DNA of 64,000 nucleotides, taken from assembly GCF_021347895.1 (NCBI RefSeq), contig NC_067122.1, positions 34,566,215 to 34,630,214 on the forward strand, given 5' to 3'. Positions within the stretch are counted from its first letter, which is position 1; the number at the start of each line of letters is the position of its first letter. This document shows, piece after piece, positions 10,712 through 22,386 of this stretch. The stretch is from Acanthochromis polyacanthus. Taxonomy: Eukaryota > Chordata > Actinopteri > Pomacentridae. Below the pieces are notes generated by a model that saw only the letters and a list, made by a program, of their open reading frames with translations, had not been told where the DNA came from and ran no database searches. Made by a program: the position numbers and the translations under genes.

Positions 10712-13228
10712 ATAATCGTGTCTGTCTCTTACTGCTCCACAGTTACTTTGAATTGTGCAGCAACAACACTACCGGTCCAGGCATCCCTAGGTTGGAGGCC
10801 GGTAACATACACATATCTACTAAGGATGCTGTGTGTTACTGTCATACATTGTTCTTTTAAGTTCCCAAATTATACAAGTTTCATATTGTACAAATTTACT
10901 AAGGATTTTACATTTGGTTTGACTGTCATATGCAATGCTTAGAAGTTCCGGGTAAACAGACACAAACTTTATAAAATGTATCTAACTCTTTTCCATATGG
11001 GTATGAACTAAAGTTATTCGTCAATGACAGTTATTCAGTTGTGCAAATTCAGTTGACTAAAGTCAAAATCTCTGTATTAAACAACAACAAAAACATTAAA
11101 AATGAATTAAAATTTACTAAAAGGCATCACGTTGTTCCATCATGTGAAAGCCAGTTGTTTCCCATCATATCCTGAGGTCTTAAAACTGATGGAGAGAAAC
11201 TACTTTGATCAGACGTCCTATTGAAGATCAAGTCAGACAGAAATCCAATCAGCCAGTGATCTGTTGTGATTGATTCTGAGCAATCAAATCAAATGAGCCT
11301 CAGAGTTACCAGATGTTCTTTAACCTGCTGCTTGTACCTGGCTTTGACCTGTGGCCTGCTCGCAATGCTCATTTGGATTTGTTTACCTGGTCCCTGCCCA
11401 CCTTTGGATCCTTACTTTCCTTTGCTAATGGTGCGACTAGACTATAGTATAAAATAGAAAGAAAACAGGCTGTGGACAGTCGTAGTAATGAGGAGGTGCT
11501 GCTGAAACGTGGTACTTTATCTGAACTGATCATGGTGTTTAAGGTGCACCCAGCACTTCCAAAATGTAATGTTTTTCTGGGGGGGAAAAGTGCAAAAATT
11601 AGGCATACTTGACCTACAATCTGTTAGCTGACTATACTAAACATTGCTTGCTAGTTGCATGTCAATTTCCAAAAATGCCCTATAAAATGCAAGTAAAGAC
11701 ATCAAGTCATTTACAGTAGCAGCTTGTAGAATTTATATTTAATCCAACTTTTTCAAGTGGATCATGTATTAAACTATTATTGAATGGCGTTATAGCACAA
11801 ATTCTATTTCTATTAAGTTCAGTACATCAAGTTTAAGTTGTGAGTTATCAAACCAGGTCAAATTGTTCCATCACAAAAATGCTCCCAAATTACTTTACAT
11901 AATCCACTGATGTACATTTTGTTTTCTTGATTATTTCATTGATTCCTTGCAGTAGAAAAATTCTAGAAATAGAGAAAAATCTATCTTTACACACTGTAGC
12001 TTAGTTTAGTCAATTTCCATTGGTGTCAGCGAATTGTTTCCGTTGTGGCACAGGAAAAGACTTAAATGATTAATCAATTATCAAAATGGTTGGCATAAAT
12101 GTTCCATCAATCAAAGTGATCAGCTGAATATATTTGTCACAGATTGCTGGTTGGTTTCTGGCTACCTGAGGGAATAATGAAATGGTCTTATACAGTGATG
12201 GTGAATATATTCAGCAACACGGTAGGCTGATCCAGAGAGACGTTTTACAGTCAAAAGATTGACTAAATTAAATATTAAATACAAATGGGAGCCTTTAAGA
12301 TTTCTGTCAAACATCACCATTTGATTATCTGTAGGAAATTGTTTTGTTGTGTGGTCAAATCAACAGAGAAAGGAGCATTAATTATTTATTAATTATTTAT
12401 TCTTTATTCTGAAACCTTTGGGAACAATTGAGAACAACCCTCATTTTCAACGAGGCTGTGGCACATAAATTGAACTTGGATACATCAAAAATTAAATAGA
12501 AATACCAGAAGGATGCAAAACAAAATGAAACACACCATAACAACAAAAACATTTCTGAAATATTGTCTTTTTAAAACAGGGATAGTTGAGCAGCATTTAA
12601 ATCTTCCATCTTGCACAGTAACAAACAGCAGATGTTCCTCTCCATGAAGCCTTGTCTGTGGATAGGTACAGTATGGTGATACCAACATCCCCAGAGAGTA
12701 AGGCTTATTGTGCAGGAGCTTTATGAATAAATAAAAACTAATGCTGATCCCTCCTAACTGACAGAGCAGGCAGGCCAGGATTTTCTTTTCCTTCACTATC
12801 TCTGGTGATGGATCGCAGAGATACTCTAAAGTTGAAGGTTCAAGAGCAGAGCTGACTGCCCCTCAATAGATCCCATAAAAACGATTTATTTCTTAACAGA
12901 AAGCCCAATTTCAAACTCAGCTTTGATAGCTGCTTGTCAATATGGACTTTAAAAGCACATTTTTCATTGACCTAAATGCTCAGATGTTTATAGTGCATTC
13001 TCTGCCCTAGTCAATATTTCTAGCTTTTAAAAATTACATCCATTGTCTTCCTGCTAAGTTTAGGACCTGTTTGAAATTATAGAGTTGGTTTTGAATGAGG
13101 TTAAAATGATAGCTGTTGATACAAAGACACTATAGCATTTACAGAAACTGAGGTTTGGCCCAAAGCTAAGACTATTTAGCTCTGGAAATCAGAAGTGAGG
13201 AAGTGTGGCTGGTTTTGTATTTGAAGAC
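10712..13228. other. Non-coding DNA, nothing recognised
   Basis: Only short scattered open frames are present, the longest being about 100 codons on the minus strand at 12485-12796, hydrophobic and without a domain. No repeat with visible ends, RNA gene or splice-bounded exon was found. A short ATTAATTATTTATT repeat lies near 12378-12402. Confidence 0.4.
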
Positions 13229-13340
13229 TGGCTGTTAGTACTGTCACCTTGCAGCGAGAAGATCCCTGGTTCAGGTACTGGGCTCCCCGGGATCTTTCTG
13301 CATGGACTTTGCATATTCTCTCTGAGCATGTGTGGGTTTG
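13229..13340 (+). repeat. tRNA-like dispersed short repeat, partial copy 1
   Basis: The segment shares order and wording with 33491-33848: GTCACCTTGCAG, then a GGTTCAGG box, then GATCTTTCTGCATGGA and GTGTGGGTTT. The head resembles a tRNA-derived promoter (A-box and B-box spacing), as in a SINE. The copy stops within the body. Confidence 0.55.
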
Positions 13341-16080
13341 GGTTAAACTGTTGCATGTTTAGTATATCAAATTTTCTATTGTGTGTGCACAAATTCATCT
13401 TCCCAGACCAATAACACTTTCTTCTCTGCCTTTTTTCTGTTTTAGTTGTTTCTGCCGTCTATCAAGTCCCTTTGTGTTGAAATCTTGCTATGAAAACACA
13501 TCCACTCTAACAGGAGAACTTTAGGAGTGCTTCCACTATGTTTGCAGTGGGGTTTTCTTTTACAAATGTCAACAGAAATACAGAAAGTAAGAGTTTTGGA
13601 TCACTTAAAAGCAGTGCACTTTGCCCTCCTTTAGATGGCCACCAATGAGCCACTTTGTGGGTCACACACAGTATAGAAAATGTTCTGTTTTCAAAGGTCA
13701 CCTCAAGACAAAAGGCATTCAATAAAGACAGTCATAGGAAACAAAGCAGCTGGTTTATGAAGCCCTGTCTCTTTGGTTCCTCAGATATTGACCACTCAGC
13801 AAAGGACATTCGTGTCTTCATGATTCTAGACAAAGAGGTGAGTTATTGCTTTTTGACCTCTGACTTCTCAACTTACACCCCTTTCAGCTGCTTAATGACT
13901 TCCTGGTGCTTGTGTCTGATGTGCTGTATCAGCACAATCACATTTACCCCAGAGCAAGACTGAGCAACTGGATTGTTATTCATTCAGAGGGGACCAAATG
14001 ATTGACACAAGAGGATGCTTACGTGTTGTATTAAAGGCCTGTTAGGGTTTAGAAAATGATTGGTTTTAAAAGTCAGCATTGCATAATAAGAGAGTTTTAT
14101 ACTTTGTAAAATGGTGGTTCGGAGCTGCTTTATCCAATGGTGTCTTAATCGGTGATGTTTTGACATGAAATGTAAAGTAATGACTTGATTGTTGCATTCT
14201 GATTAGACTGTATTCACCTTTTTACCCTTTGAATTCTGGATGCCACGCATTCACTCTCCCCATCTGTAGTGCTCCACCAAGTTAGCAGTTAATATGTGTA
14301 ACAGTTAGCATCTTTTGTGTCCAGGGGTAGAAAAGCACAAAAAGCATTTGCTTTGATTGACTGCAAACATTTAAGGTTACATTCAGTTTGTTAAAGAGAG
14401 TGATTGTGTCATGGTTTGTACCCCGGAACCTTGGTGTTGGCTAAGTGTTCTCCCCTGGACTTTTATGATGGGGAACGCACATATACTGTGAATGAGTAAG
14501 CATTTGCCAAAATTTCTGAAGCTTCAACCAAGTGTGTGTGCATTATTGCTTCAAGATTATAACACAGTTCAAATATATCTTTTCTCCACTACTGACCTCC
14601 AAATCCAACGGAATAATCATAACTGAAGGTTACACAATGCATCCGATCATAGAGCTATCTGTTGCCATAGAACCAATGTATAACGCAAAACGTATACACT
14701 TTTCACTTTCTAACTCTCTGTAAACGTGAGGCTATGAAACTGTCTGTGGTGACACCAACATTAGAACTGAAATGATTAGTGGATCAACTGATGAATCATT
14801 AAACAGGAAATCACATCAGCAACAATTCACTGATTGCACAAGTTTTCAAAGAAAAATAAGAAACTTTTGCTGGTTCCAGCCTTTCACATTTGACAGTTTG
14901 CCTGAAAGTGTAACTTTGCCTCCTGTTCTGAGGCTAATTCATTGCTAGGAAATGGACACAGTGCTAAGAGGTGGGTGGAGAAGGCAGGATTTTCTCAGTA
15001 CCAGCCCCAGGCCAGAGAAAAATGAGAATCACAAGGCACCTGTGCCACAGAGGGCTCATCAGGACATTAGTGTGTTGGAGGACCATGGTGGTCCCGAGCC
15101 ATATCAATTCAACCGTTGGCTCCAGTCCCAGTAACGCCCAAAGCCAGAACTCTGCTACATAGTTGTAATGTTGCTACTGAGGGATCATCCTGCCATCTGC
15201 AACCCTAGCTGAGTATTATGAGCATCTGAGGCGAAGAATAACGTCTGGCAGTGCTTTTACAGCCATCAAAAGGACATGTGTGGACCACTGGCACCAAATT
15301 AAAAAATTCTAAGCAGAAGGTTTGGATGAGGACGAACTTCGATCAACATATATTTGATAAAGAATGGAAATTCCCAACTGGGGGTCTGGTCGGAGGAATG
15401 TGGACCTCCCACTTCTAATTAGAGGAAACTAACTTCCTTTTCTGTTTAACTTTTACAACACAGAAAAGTTCCAAATGGTTGACTCTGTGTCAGTACTGAC
15501 CTTGAATAGATGGTTTGTAGAGCCATTTTCAGAAATGTTATTATTTCAAACACGTTTGTTGTCAAAATGAGAAACAAACAAACAAACAACACAAGCATTA
15601 ATGGGTTTCATCACAGTGGAGAAATACAGTTCAGAAGAAAACACATGTAAGTGTTCAGCACATCTGAATATTAAAGATGAAAAGTTCTTGGTGAGGATAG
15701 TGCTTTAAATTTGCTTTTGATGGACAAAGCTCATACTAGTTTGCACTGTAAAACTTCTCTTTTTCACTCTGAAGTGACATTTTCTTGGGCTGGCATAACC
15801 ACCTAAGATAGCTGTAACATTCATATGTCATGGATTGCATGATTCATTTCTATGTAAATAATTAGCTTTTATGTTTGGTTCATGTATGTCCAGGTACTTG
15901 GTATCCGTTGCTAAGTTACAGGAAACGGTGTAAACATTAATTCTTGTTGCCGAGATAATGTTGACATCTGCTGAGGTCTTTCTTCAGTCTAGCAATCTAA
16001 GATCAATGAGAAATACTGTTGTAATATATTCAATGCAGCTTGTAAAATACCCCAGTGAGTTGACTGTAGTGCATTAAGAT
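13341..16080. other. Non-coding DNA, nothing recognised
   Basis: Short open frames around 13655-13963 and 14952-15162 have no domain or splice context. No transposon end or RNA gene was recognised. Confidence 0.4.
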
Positions 16081-16124
16081 GATCTACTCTATCTACTCTA
16101 TCTATCTACTCTATCTACTCTATG
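16081..16124. repeat. TCTA/CTCTATCTA short tandem repeat
   Basis: About four imperfect copies of an ATCTACTCT unit with one extra TATC insert form a 44-bp microsatellite. Confidence 0.85.
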
Positions 16125-17322
16125 TGTTAACCATATTGTAGCAGTCAAGATCCACTAGAAAGCAAATACATAGACTGAGAGATTCCCACAAAATTGAGTG
16201 TTATTCAGTTAATTCCGAACGGATTTTCATGGTATTTGGTTTGATTTAGTTCTAGTAATTGAACATGACTGTGGCTACTTATTGGATTTCAGGACAGTTA
16301 CTGAGGACAGATCCAATCAGCTCTACGTACCTTCTGAGTACTTATTCTGGGACATGCAGGCTCCAATCAGTGAAGGTGAAGCAACAGAACAAAAGGTGTC
16401 CATGTGTTGCTGAAAAGTACTGGGTTCCTTCTACTTATTTTCAAATTGCAAACATGCTATCTACATTTGTGTCTGTGCTTTTAGGAATGGAGGGAGGAGG
16501 GAAGTTACTGTTGGATCTCACCCAAAAGATGACATACTGCAGCTGTAGGGGGGTTTTCAGTGGGTGGAATTTTGAAATTTGGTAGACTTGTTTCTGTAAT
16601 ATATATAGACATGACTGATTTGTTCTCATGGCACAAAGTACTTTCAAGTAGCTTGAACTGTAAAAAAACAAACGGTTGGATGATGCCTTTCTTCAGTGTC
16701 AGTATGTGTATGTGTGCATTTTGTTCTCCTGTGCTGACCTTAGAAGCTAAGACATGAATTAAAGTTGCAGTATCATGGATTTAGGTGCAGACTCTTGTTG
16801 GGGCCAGTTTTGCTTTGCACTTTGTACACAGTCCTGCTTTTCTTTCTTTTTCCAGTCCCAGGCCTGATTGTGACATGTCAACAGAATGTCCGTACACCCA
16901 GTAAAAAGCAATGGCAGCAGTTAGCAATAATTGGTAATGAGATAAGCAGAGGAACCAGAAAATCAGACTCTCTAATTCGACACCAAGGCTAAGTATTACA
17001 GTTTCCCCTGAGTGTACCTGAAGTGGAATCATTAGAATAAACCAGATCTTGTTTGTTCCTGGAGGGCCACATCTTGGGCCTGGTGCTGCTTCAATTATCC
17101 CAGAGTCAAAGGCATCTTCACAAATCAGCCAGAAATGTTTAGCGATGAGCAGAAACTGGTGGAAAGCTGACTGCAGTCTTGTGAAATGGTAAATACTGTT
17201 ATGCATTCGCGAATGAATGCGCCCTCCTTCGTTACATTAATAAGTAGATTCTCATAGAGTGGGGTCCATTAATCTGTTTACAGGGTTCTGACTCTGCAGT
17301 TTTAATCTGGGCTACTAATAAG
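16125..17322. other. Non-coding DNA, nothing recognised
   Basis: Several overlapping open frames of up to 141 codons (16781-17206 minus, 16259-16585 plus) occur. None shows a domain, and the plus and minus frames overlap without codon-bias support. Confidence 0.4.
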
Positions 17323-17899
17323 CAGTGACGGGAATAAAATAAACGGCGTTACTAACAGCGTTATTTTTTCAGTAATGGGTAATCAAACTCATTACTACTC
17401 CCATCGTTACAACGCTGTTACCGTTACCGACAATTAAATGGGGCGCATTATAAACTAAAGCTACTCATTGAAGCTCTTGCTATCAGTCTTGGCTACAAAA
17501 GCTGTTGTTGTTGACAATGTTGATGATAATAGCAGGCCAGGTGCGGCTAACTGAGCGCCAGTAACAAACAAGGACATGGACCCACGCCGTCCAAGCAGAT
17601 AAAGCTTGATTTTCTGTTCCAGCTTCACAAGAGCTTGAGACACAGACAGAACTAAAAGGAATGATGGGCAGGTATGTTGTTGAAAACATGCTCCCGTTAT
17701 CAACATTTGACTCCGATTCCTTCAGAGCCCTCATTAGCATAATACAGGAGAGCAGGTAGTCCACCACGCGGAAAGACATTTTGTCGATACATTGATGCGG
17801 AGTAGTTAAAATGAATAAAGCGAATATTCGGATACCAAAATTAATATCCGGATAGTGCCGTAACGAACGGATATTCGGGACATTCAGGTCCAGCCCTAC
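17323..17899. mobile_element. hAT-like element fragments (composite)
   Basis: The left edge CAGTGACGGGAATAA and its GTTAC/GTAAC-rich subterminal repeats (17323-17432) look like one hAT end. The right edge GTCCAGCCCTA (17889-17899), preceded by ATTCGGA/TATCCGGATA-type repeats, is a different hAT end. It matches the termini of the element at 229-740. The two ends are not complementary, so this is a composite of two partly deleted elements. A minus-strand frame of 98 codons (17483-17779) inside is not recognisable as transposase. Confidence 0.5.
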
Positions 17900-19114
17900 A
17901 AATGACAGTAATGTTCTTTTATGGAACCTAATAAATCTATAAGGTATTGATCTCTGCCTTCAAAACAGCAGAAATTATGTTAGAGATATGATCTCTGGAG
18001 GGGAATTTTGAATTCCTCTTTAATGATGAATAATTTAGACCGTTGAAAAGCTTGTGAAGCTGGATCCTTCAGGGTGTTGAAAGAAGAGTAAGTCTGAGAG
18101 TATCTTTATTACTGTGGCACACAACATTTACAACTGAGAACTTCACAAAAATAAACCAAGTGTTTTGAAATATTAACTGCAGAATTCTGCATTCTGTCTT
18201 GTACTGAGTAACTAAAACTGAGGGTTGAGTAACAGATACACTGAATCTTTCAGTATGTTGCAGTTTCTAAAGTAGATGAAAACGTGATGGCAATCTTTAA
18301 ACTTAATATGAGTTAACTTTTTAAAGACCTCCTCCTGTGGAAAAACAGAACATTTTGAATAAATGGATCTATCCTCACCACTTCATTAAATGTACATTTG
18401 CAAGACAACAAAATCAACTAGCAAAATGAACCTAGAATTTTCACCTAAGTTACTTTAGGGAATCATAAAAACTAGCCAGCTTCATCCTCTTGGAACCATG
18501 ATTTCTGCAAAAAGCTCCATTAAAAAATCAGTGGTAGATGAACTGAATTAACTCTGCCATCTTTGGAGGCCTGCTCTAAAGATGGCAGAGTTAAAAAAAA
18601 GCCAGGTTGCATCCATAACTCCACCTCTGTTTTTTGCTGAAAACGGCTTCACCACCTGCTGCCTGTGCAACTTGCAGTGTTGATATACCGGATGAAAAGT
18701 CAGCAAATAAAAATAGAGGTCTTAATCACTTAACACTCATGAGTACAAGCTGAATGAAAATTCTGCCACTGTATTTTGAAGGCCATCTGCACGTTCTAAA
18801 TCATCATTTCACAGCACAAAGCCTCAAATGGTGTTAACCATTTGTAAGATACCAATTACACATCGCTAGCAACAGCAGCAGAAATAGGTCCTTACACTGT
18901 AATAAGAGTGCATTCATAGAAATAGAGGTTGTTTCTTACTTCTTTTACATCTGTAGGGTCACTGCAATGTTGAGTCGCAATATACTGCACACTCTTTAAA
19001 GTGTAGGAGTCCAGCAAAGTCTATATTAATGAGGTAAAACATTCTACAGTTGCCTAACAGAGGCTTCTTTCTGAGAGACTTCTCTGTGGACTTTGGCATC
19101 TAGATTTCAGCATA
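17900..19114. other. Non-coding DNA with one strong hairpin
   Basis: No gene or transposon edge was found. The only notable structure is the inverted repeat at 18548-18594. Confidence 0.45.
18548..18594. repeat. 17-bp perfect inverted repeat with 13-nt loop
   Basis: TTAACTCTGCCATCTTT at 18548-18564 pairs exactly with 18578-18594, which is followed by a short A run. The stem is shorter than a usual microRNA precursor. The outer TTAA on both arms could instead mark a tiny TTAA-targeted MITE or fold-back. Confidence 0.75.
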
Positions 19115-19995
19115 TTAACTCATTGGCTGCCAGCCGTTTTCAGAGCAAAGAGCCCCATACTGCCAGAGTTTTTAAGAATTTTGACAGATTTTTCAAGATT
19201 TACAGAATATCAAGTTTTAAGACTACATAAACATTGAAACTATCGAAAGAAAGGGTAGATTCTCTTCTTTCATCAGGAAAAAAAAATTTGGTTTCTAGCA
19301 TTTTCGGTTCTAAAGTTATCGGCAGCAGAACATAGGGTCGTTTCAGCAAAAACACCTGTTTTTGACCAAAAAACAGAGATAACGAGCTTTTTGTGCAGAG
19401 AGGCACATCAATCACTTTGATGCCAATATTTTTTGGTTTAGTGACATCCCACACAACTGAACAGTTGTTTACTTATATGAAACAACAAAAACAACTCGGA
19501 AAAAGCATTTTGAGGTCAACTTTTTAACCTTTTGTTAGCTAAATCATTTATTTACAAACAAACAACACAAGTCAACATTTTGGTTCAGAACAATATATCT
19601 TACAAAATATAAACAAAATATTTTTAGGTGTGTGTGTGTGTTTGTGTGTGTGTGTCTGTGTGTGTCTGTGTGCTCGCTCTAAACTCATCTGACTCTGCTT
19701 CGTCAGATGAGCTCAAGAGAGCGTTGGTGGCGAAACAGAAACCGAAAACTAGCGCGGCTTTGATCGCCAGCGGCTGTTGGCAACGGCACTTTTTGCTGTC
19801 GCCCCACCATGGTCACTGTCTTTGTCATTAATTTGGCCCACCGCAACACTCTCACGTTCCAAAACTCCAGGATTTTCACCGACAAGCTCCGACAGACTGT
19901 CCTGCAGCCCCCCCAGTCAAAAAACATGATTGACGTCTATGGACGTCATTGGCAGCGAACGTTCGGATTTCAATTGATGGCAGCAAATGAGTTAA
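19115..19995 (-). mobile_element. piggyBac-like non-autonomous element, TTAA-flanked
   Basis: TTAA at 19115-19118 and 19992-19995 bounds an 873-bp element. The ends begin CTCATTGGCTGCCAGCC and, on the other strand, CTCATTTGCTGCCATC, so they are inverted repeats with few mismatches. GACGTC appears twice (19932-19937 and 19942-19947), an internal repeat near the right end. On the minus strand near 19670-19730 a short acidic frame (SSSDEAESDEFRAS) resembles the acidic N-terminus of piggyBac transposases. The rest of the transposase is deleted, and a TG microsatellite lies at the break. Confidence 0.7.
19628..19672. repeat. Imperfect TG microsatellite
   Basis: A 45-bp run of TG with TT and TC interruptions lies inside the piggyBac-like element, next to the remnant acidic frame. 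Confidence 0.85.
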
Positions 19996-21714
19996 GGATG
20001 CTGCAATTTACAGGTTTGAGCTACCACATACCCTGGTTTGAGTTGGGGCAAAACATGAGCAGGCATCTCTGTCAGTCGGCATTCAAGTTTTGTGAGTTAG
20101 AGAGCGCATGGAAACCAGTTATCTGGCCTTAGAAATCCAGTTCTTTTAAAAGAGATTGTTCATTTAAGGTTTGCCATACCTTAGACCTTGTTGTGCCATT
20201 GCTACAAGACGATCAGCGATATTGGCTTCATCTGTGAGTGCTCAGAATGTTTTGCCTCGTTAGTGCAGGATATCAGGCATTCCTATCTGTCTCATGGTGA
20301 ATGTAGCAGTTAAGCTTTTATGTCTTGAAGGTGTAATATGCAAGGTGTTGTAAATGCACATTTATATGACTTGAATTTAACACTGTCTTTATCACCTCAG
20401 AACTGAACAGTATGTGAGGAAACACTTTGTATGTCCGCTGAATGAATGTGCAGAACAATGAAACAAACAGAAGTATGAATCTAACCACAGAGCTGGACTG
20501 CAGGAACAAAAAGGTGCACTGAATGTCACATAAATCAATCTCTCCTTTCAACAGACATGCATCACAGGGTCAGCATGTCTGCAATGGTGAGTCTCCCGCA
20601 CGTCTGACATGGGCTCTGATGGAATAAAACTGCTTCAACAGGTCGCCCTCACCTCCCTCACAGCTCTCCGAATCCATTTCTGAAATCCTTTCTTCCTCCC
20701 AGCTGGAATCGTCACATCAGCAAGAAAACTACAACAACCATAAATGTTAAGACGATAACAAGCTGAGCAGAGCAAAGGGGTGGATGTCTTATTCCATGAT
20801 TCTCTGCCAGGCTCAGGAGGGGATCTCCAGGAGGATCTGGAGAGAACAAGCAGAGAGTGATTAGAAGAAAAGACAAGAGTGGATGAAGTCTCTTTCTGTC
20901 GGTGCATTTCCCGACGTTTGCATGAAATTCATTTAACTGCACCTCTTCCTAAGACACAAGGTTTCCAAAAATTTTCATTGCTTGAATTTGACTGGGGAAG
21001 AGTAGAACCCATTATTCCTTCACACCATCATTAAATCCAAGCAGATCACCTGCTGACAACAGGATGAGAAAAAGAAAAGGGAAACTCCTACACAGCATCG
21101 CAACAAACAGCTTTTCTTGTGTATAATTAGAAAAATGCGAGACAATACAAAGGACGCCCACATGATGCATGTTTGCTACATATTTCCTCTGAACATGATG
21201 TGAACAGGACAATTAGTGCTGTGACTGGTTGGCCTTCTGTACTGACTGTAGAGGGGTCAGTCTGGAGGGTCAGCAGAACAAATGATCTACAGACTGCACA
21301 AACTAGTGAGTGTGTTGTGAAGTTAAAGACATGTTTTCAGCTCTGTCTGCTCTCTAAAGTGTGTACTACCCATCCTCTCATCTCCCTTTCATTTCTATTT
21401 TAAGTACCAAGGTTTTACAAGCTGTTTTATTGTTGCAGATAAGTTATATTCCAGAATAGTCCTGTCTGGTGCAAATGGGCTTTCTTTTCCCTTTTGGCAC
21501 TGTAGAAGTCGCAAGCCAATCATGGCGAGTGGGCCTACTGTACAGAGTGGGGGGTGGCCTTCTGTGAACACCCCTTCTTATGATTTTGCTGTTGGTTCAC
21601 TGGTGGCTACAAACATTTTGGGCATTGCTCTGATCTGACTCGTCCATAACTGCTTTGTGGATTGCTGCTGACAGGTCATTCTGTTTTCCCACATAGTTTA
21701 TTAAGGCCAGGGTG
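19996..21714. other. Non-coding DNA, nothing recognised
   Basis: Minus-strand open frames at 20635-20942 encode basic, unrecognised peptides without clear splice sites. No repeat edges are visible. Confidence 0.4.
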
Positions 21715-21930
21715 CGGTTGTAGGAATCTACGGCGGCTTTAACGCTCCTGAAGCGCTCTTCCTCCTAGGTACAGCCTCCTGTAGGGATGTAGTCCATACT
21801 GTGCAAGTTGCGTTCTTTTTGACTTGTTGTGCTTCTAACGTAACACCTGTTTGTCTCCTTTGGCATTTAGTGGCTGTGCTGGAGAACCAAGACGACTTGG
21901 CTCGGTGCACCTTTGCAGCTTAGCTTCGCT

Positions 21931-22008
21931 GTAGCTTAGCCTCGCCATTACCTCACAGCAGTGTTCACCTCTCTGCTGTTTCATCGTAGCTTAGCCTCAC
22001 CGTTACCT
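21931..22008. repeat. Pair of 23-bp direct repeats
   Basis: GTAGCTTAGCCTC followed by a near-identical CC(A/G)TTACCT tail occurs at 21931-21953 and again from 21986, about 55 bp apart, with two base differences. A weaker third copy (CAGCTTAGCTTCG) precedes them at 21916. This is probably an old local duplication inside an unidentified repeat. Confidence 0.6.
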
Positions 22009-22128
22009 GGGTTGCCACTGTTAGGGAGAATATAACAGCTTGAGTTTTTATTTTTCTGTATTTCTCTAATGTTAGAAAGTAGGAGTGATGAACTGACAAT
22101 GCCAGTCACACCACTGTGACTACTGAAA

Positions 22129-22215
22129 ATGTTAGTTTGGCGTGTCGGTATCGATATCGGTGATGCTGGCCCTGTTTTTACTTGGTATTGGACTGATACC
22201 AAATCTTGTAATATT
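22129..22215. repeat. Fragment of a dispersed repeat with TATCGATATCGG core
   Basis: A short segment rich in TATCG/GATACC motifs (TCGGTATCGATATCGGTGAT, then TTGGTATTGGACTGATACC) resembles interior sequence of fish DNA transposons, possibly hAT. No edges or coding sequence are visible. Confidence 0.3.
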
Positions 22216-22254
22216 GCACATCACCAGCAGACAGCAGGTGAAACAGGTCATTCC

Positions 22255-22386
22255 ATCTCCCCACCAAGCTGTCCAGTTCCTCCTGGGGATCATGAGGTGT
22301 TCCCAGGCCAGATGAGATATGTAGCTCTCTCTCCATCGAGTTCTGGACCTACCCAGGGGTCTCCTCCCACCTGGATGTACCTGTAA
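22255..22386 (+). repeat. Dispersed repeat, copy 1 (also at 59768)
   Basis: CCAGTTCCTCCTGGGGATC, AGGTGTTCCCAGGCCAGATG and AGATATGTAGC recur in the same order and strand at 59776-59831. Such segments are typical of degraded LINE sequence in fish, but I cannot name the family. Confidence 0.55.

Noticed and set aside
16781..17206. 141-codon minus-strand frame as a gene
   Set aside because: No domain, overlaps plus-strand frames, and no conserved motif seen.
20635..20907. Basic minus-strand frame as an exon
   Set aside because: No recognisable family and no clear splice sites; too little evidence to list as a gene.
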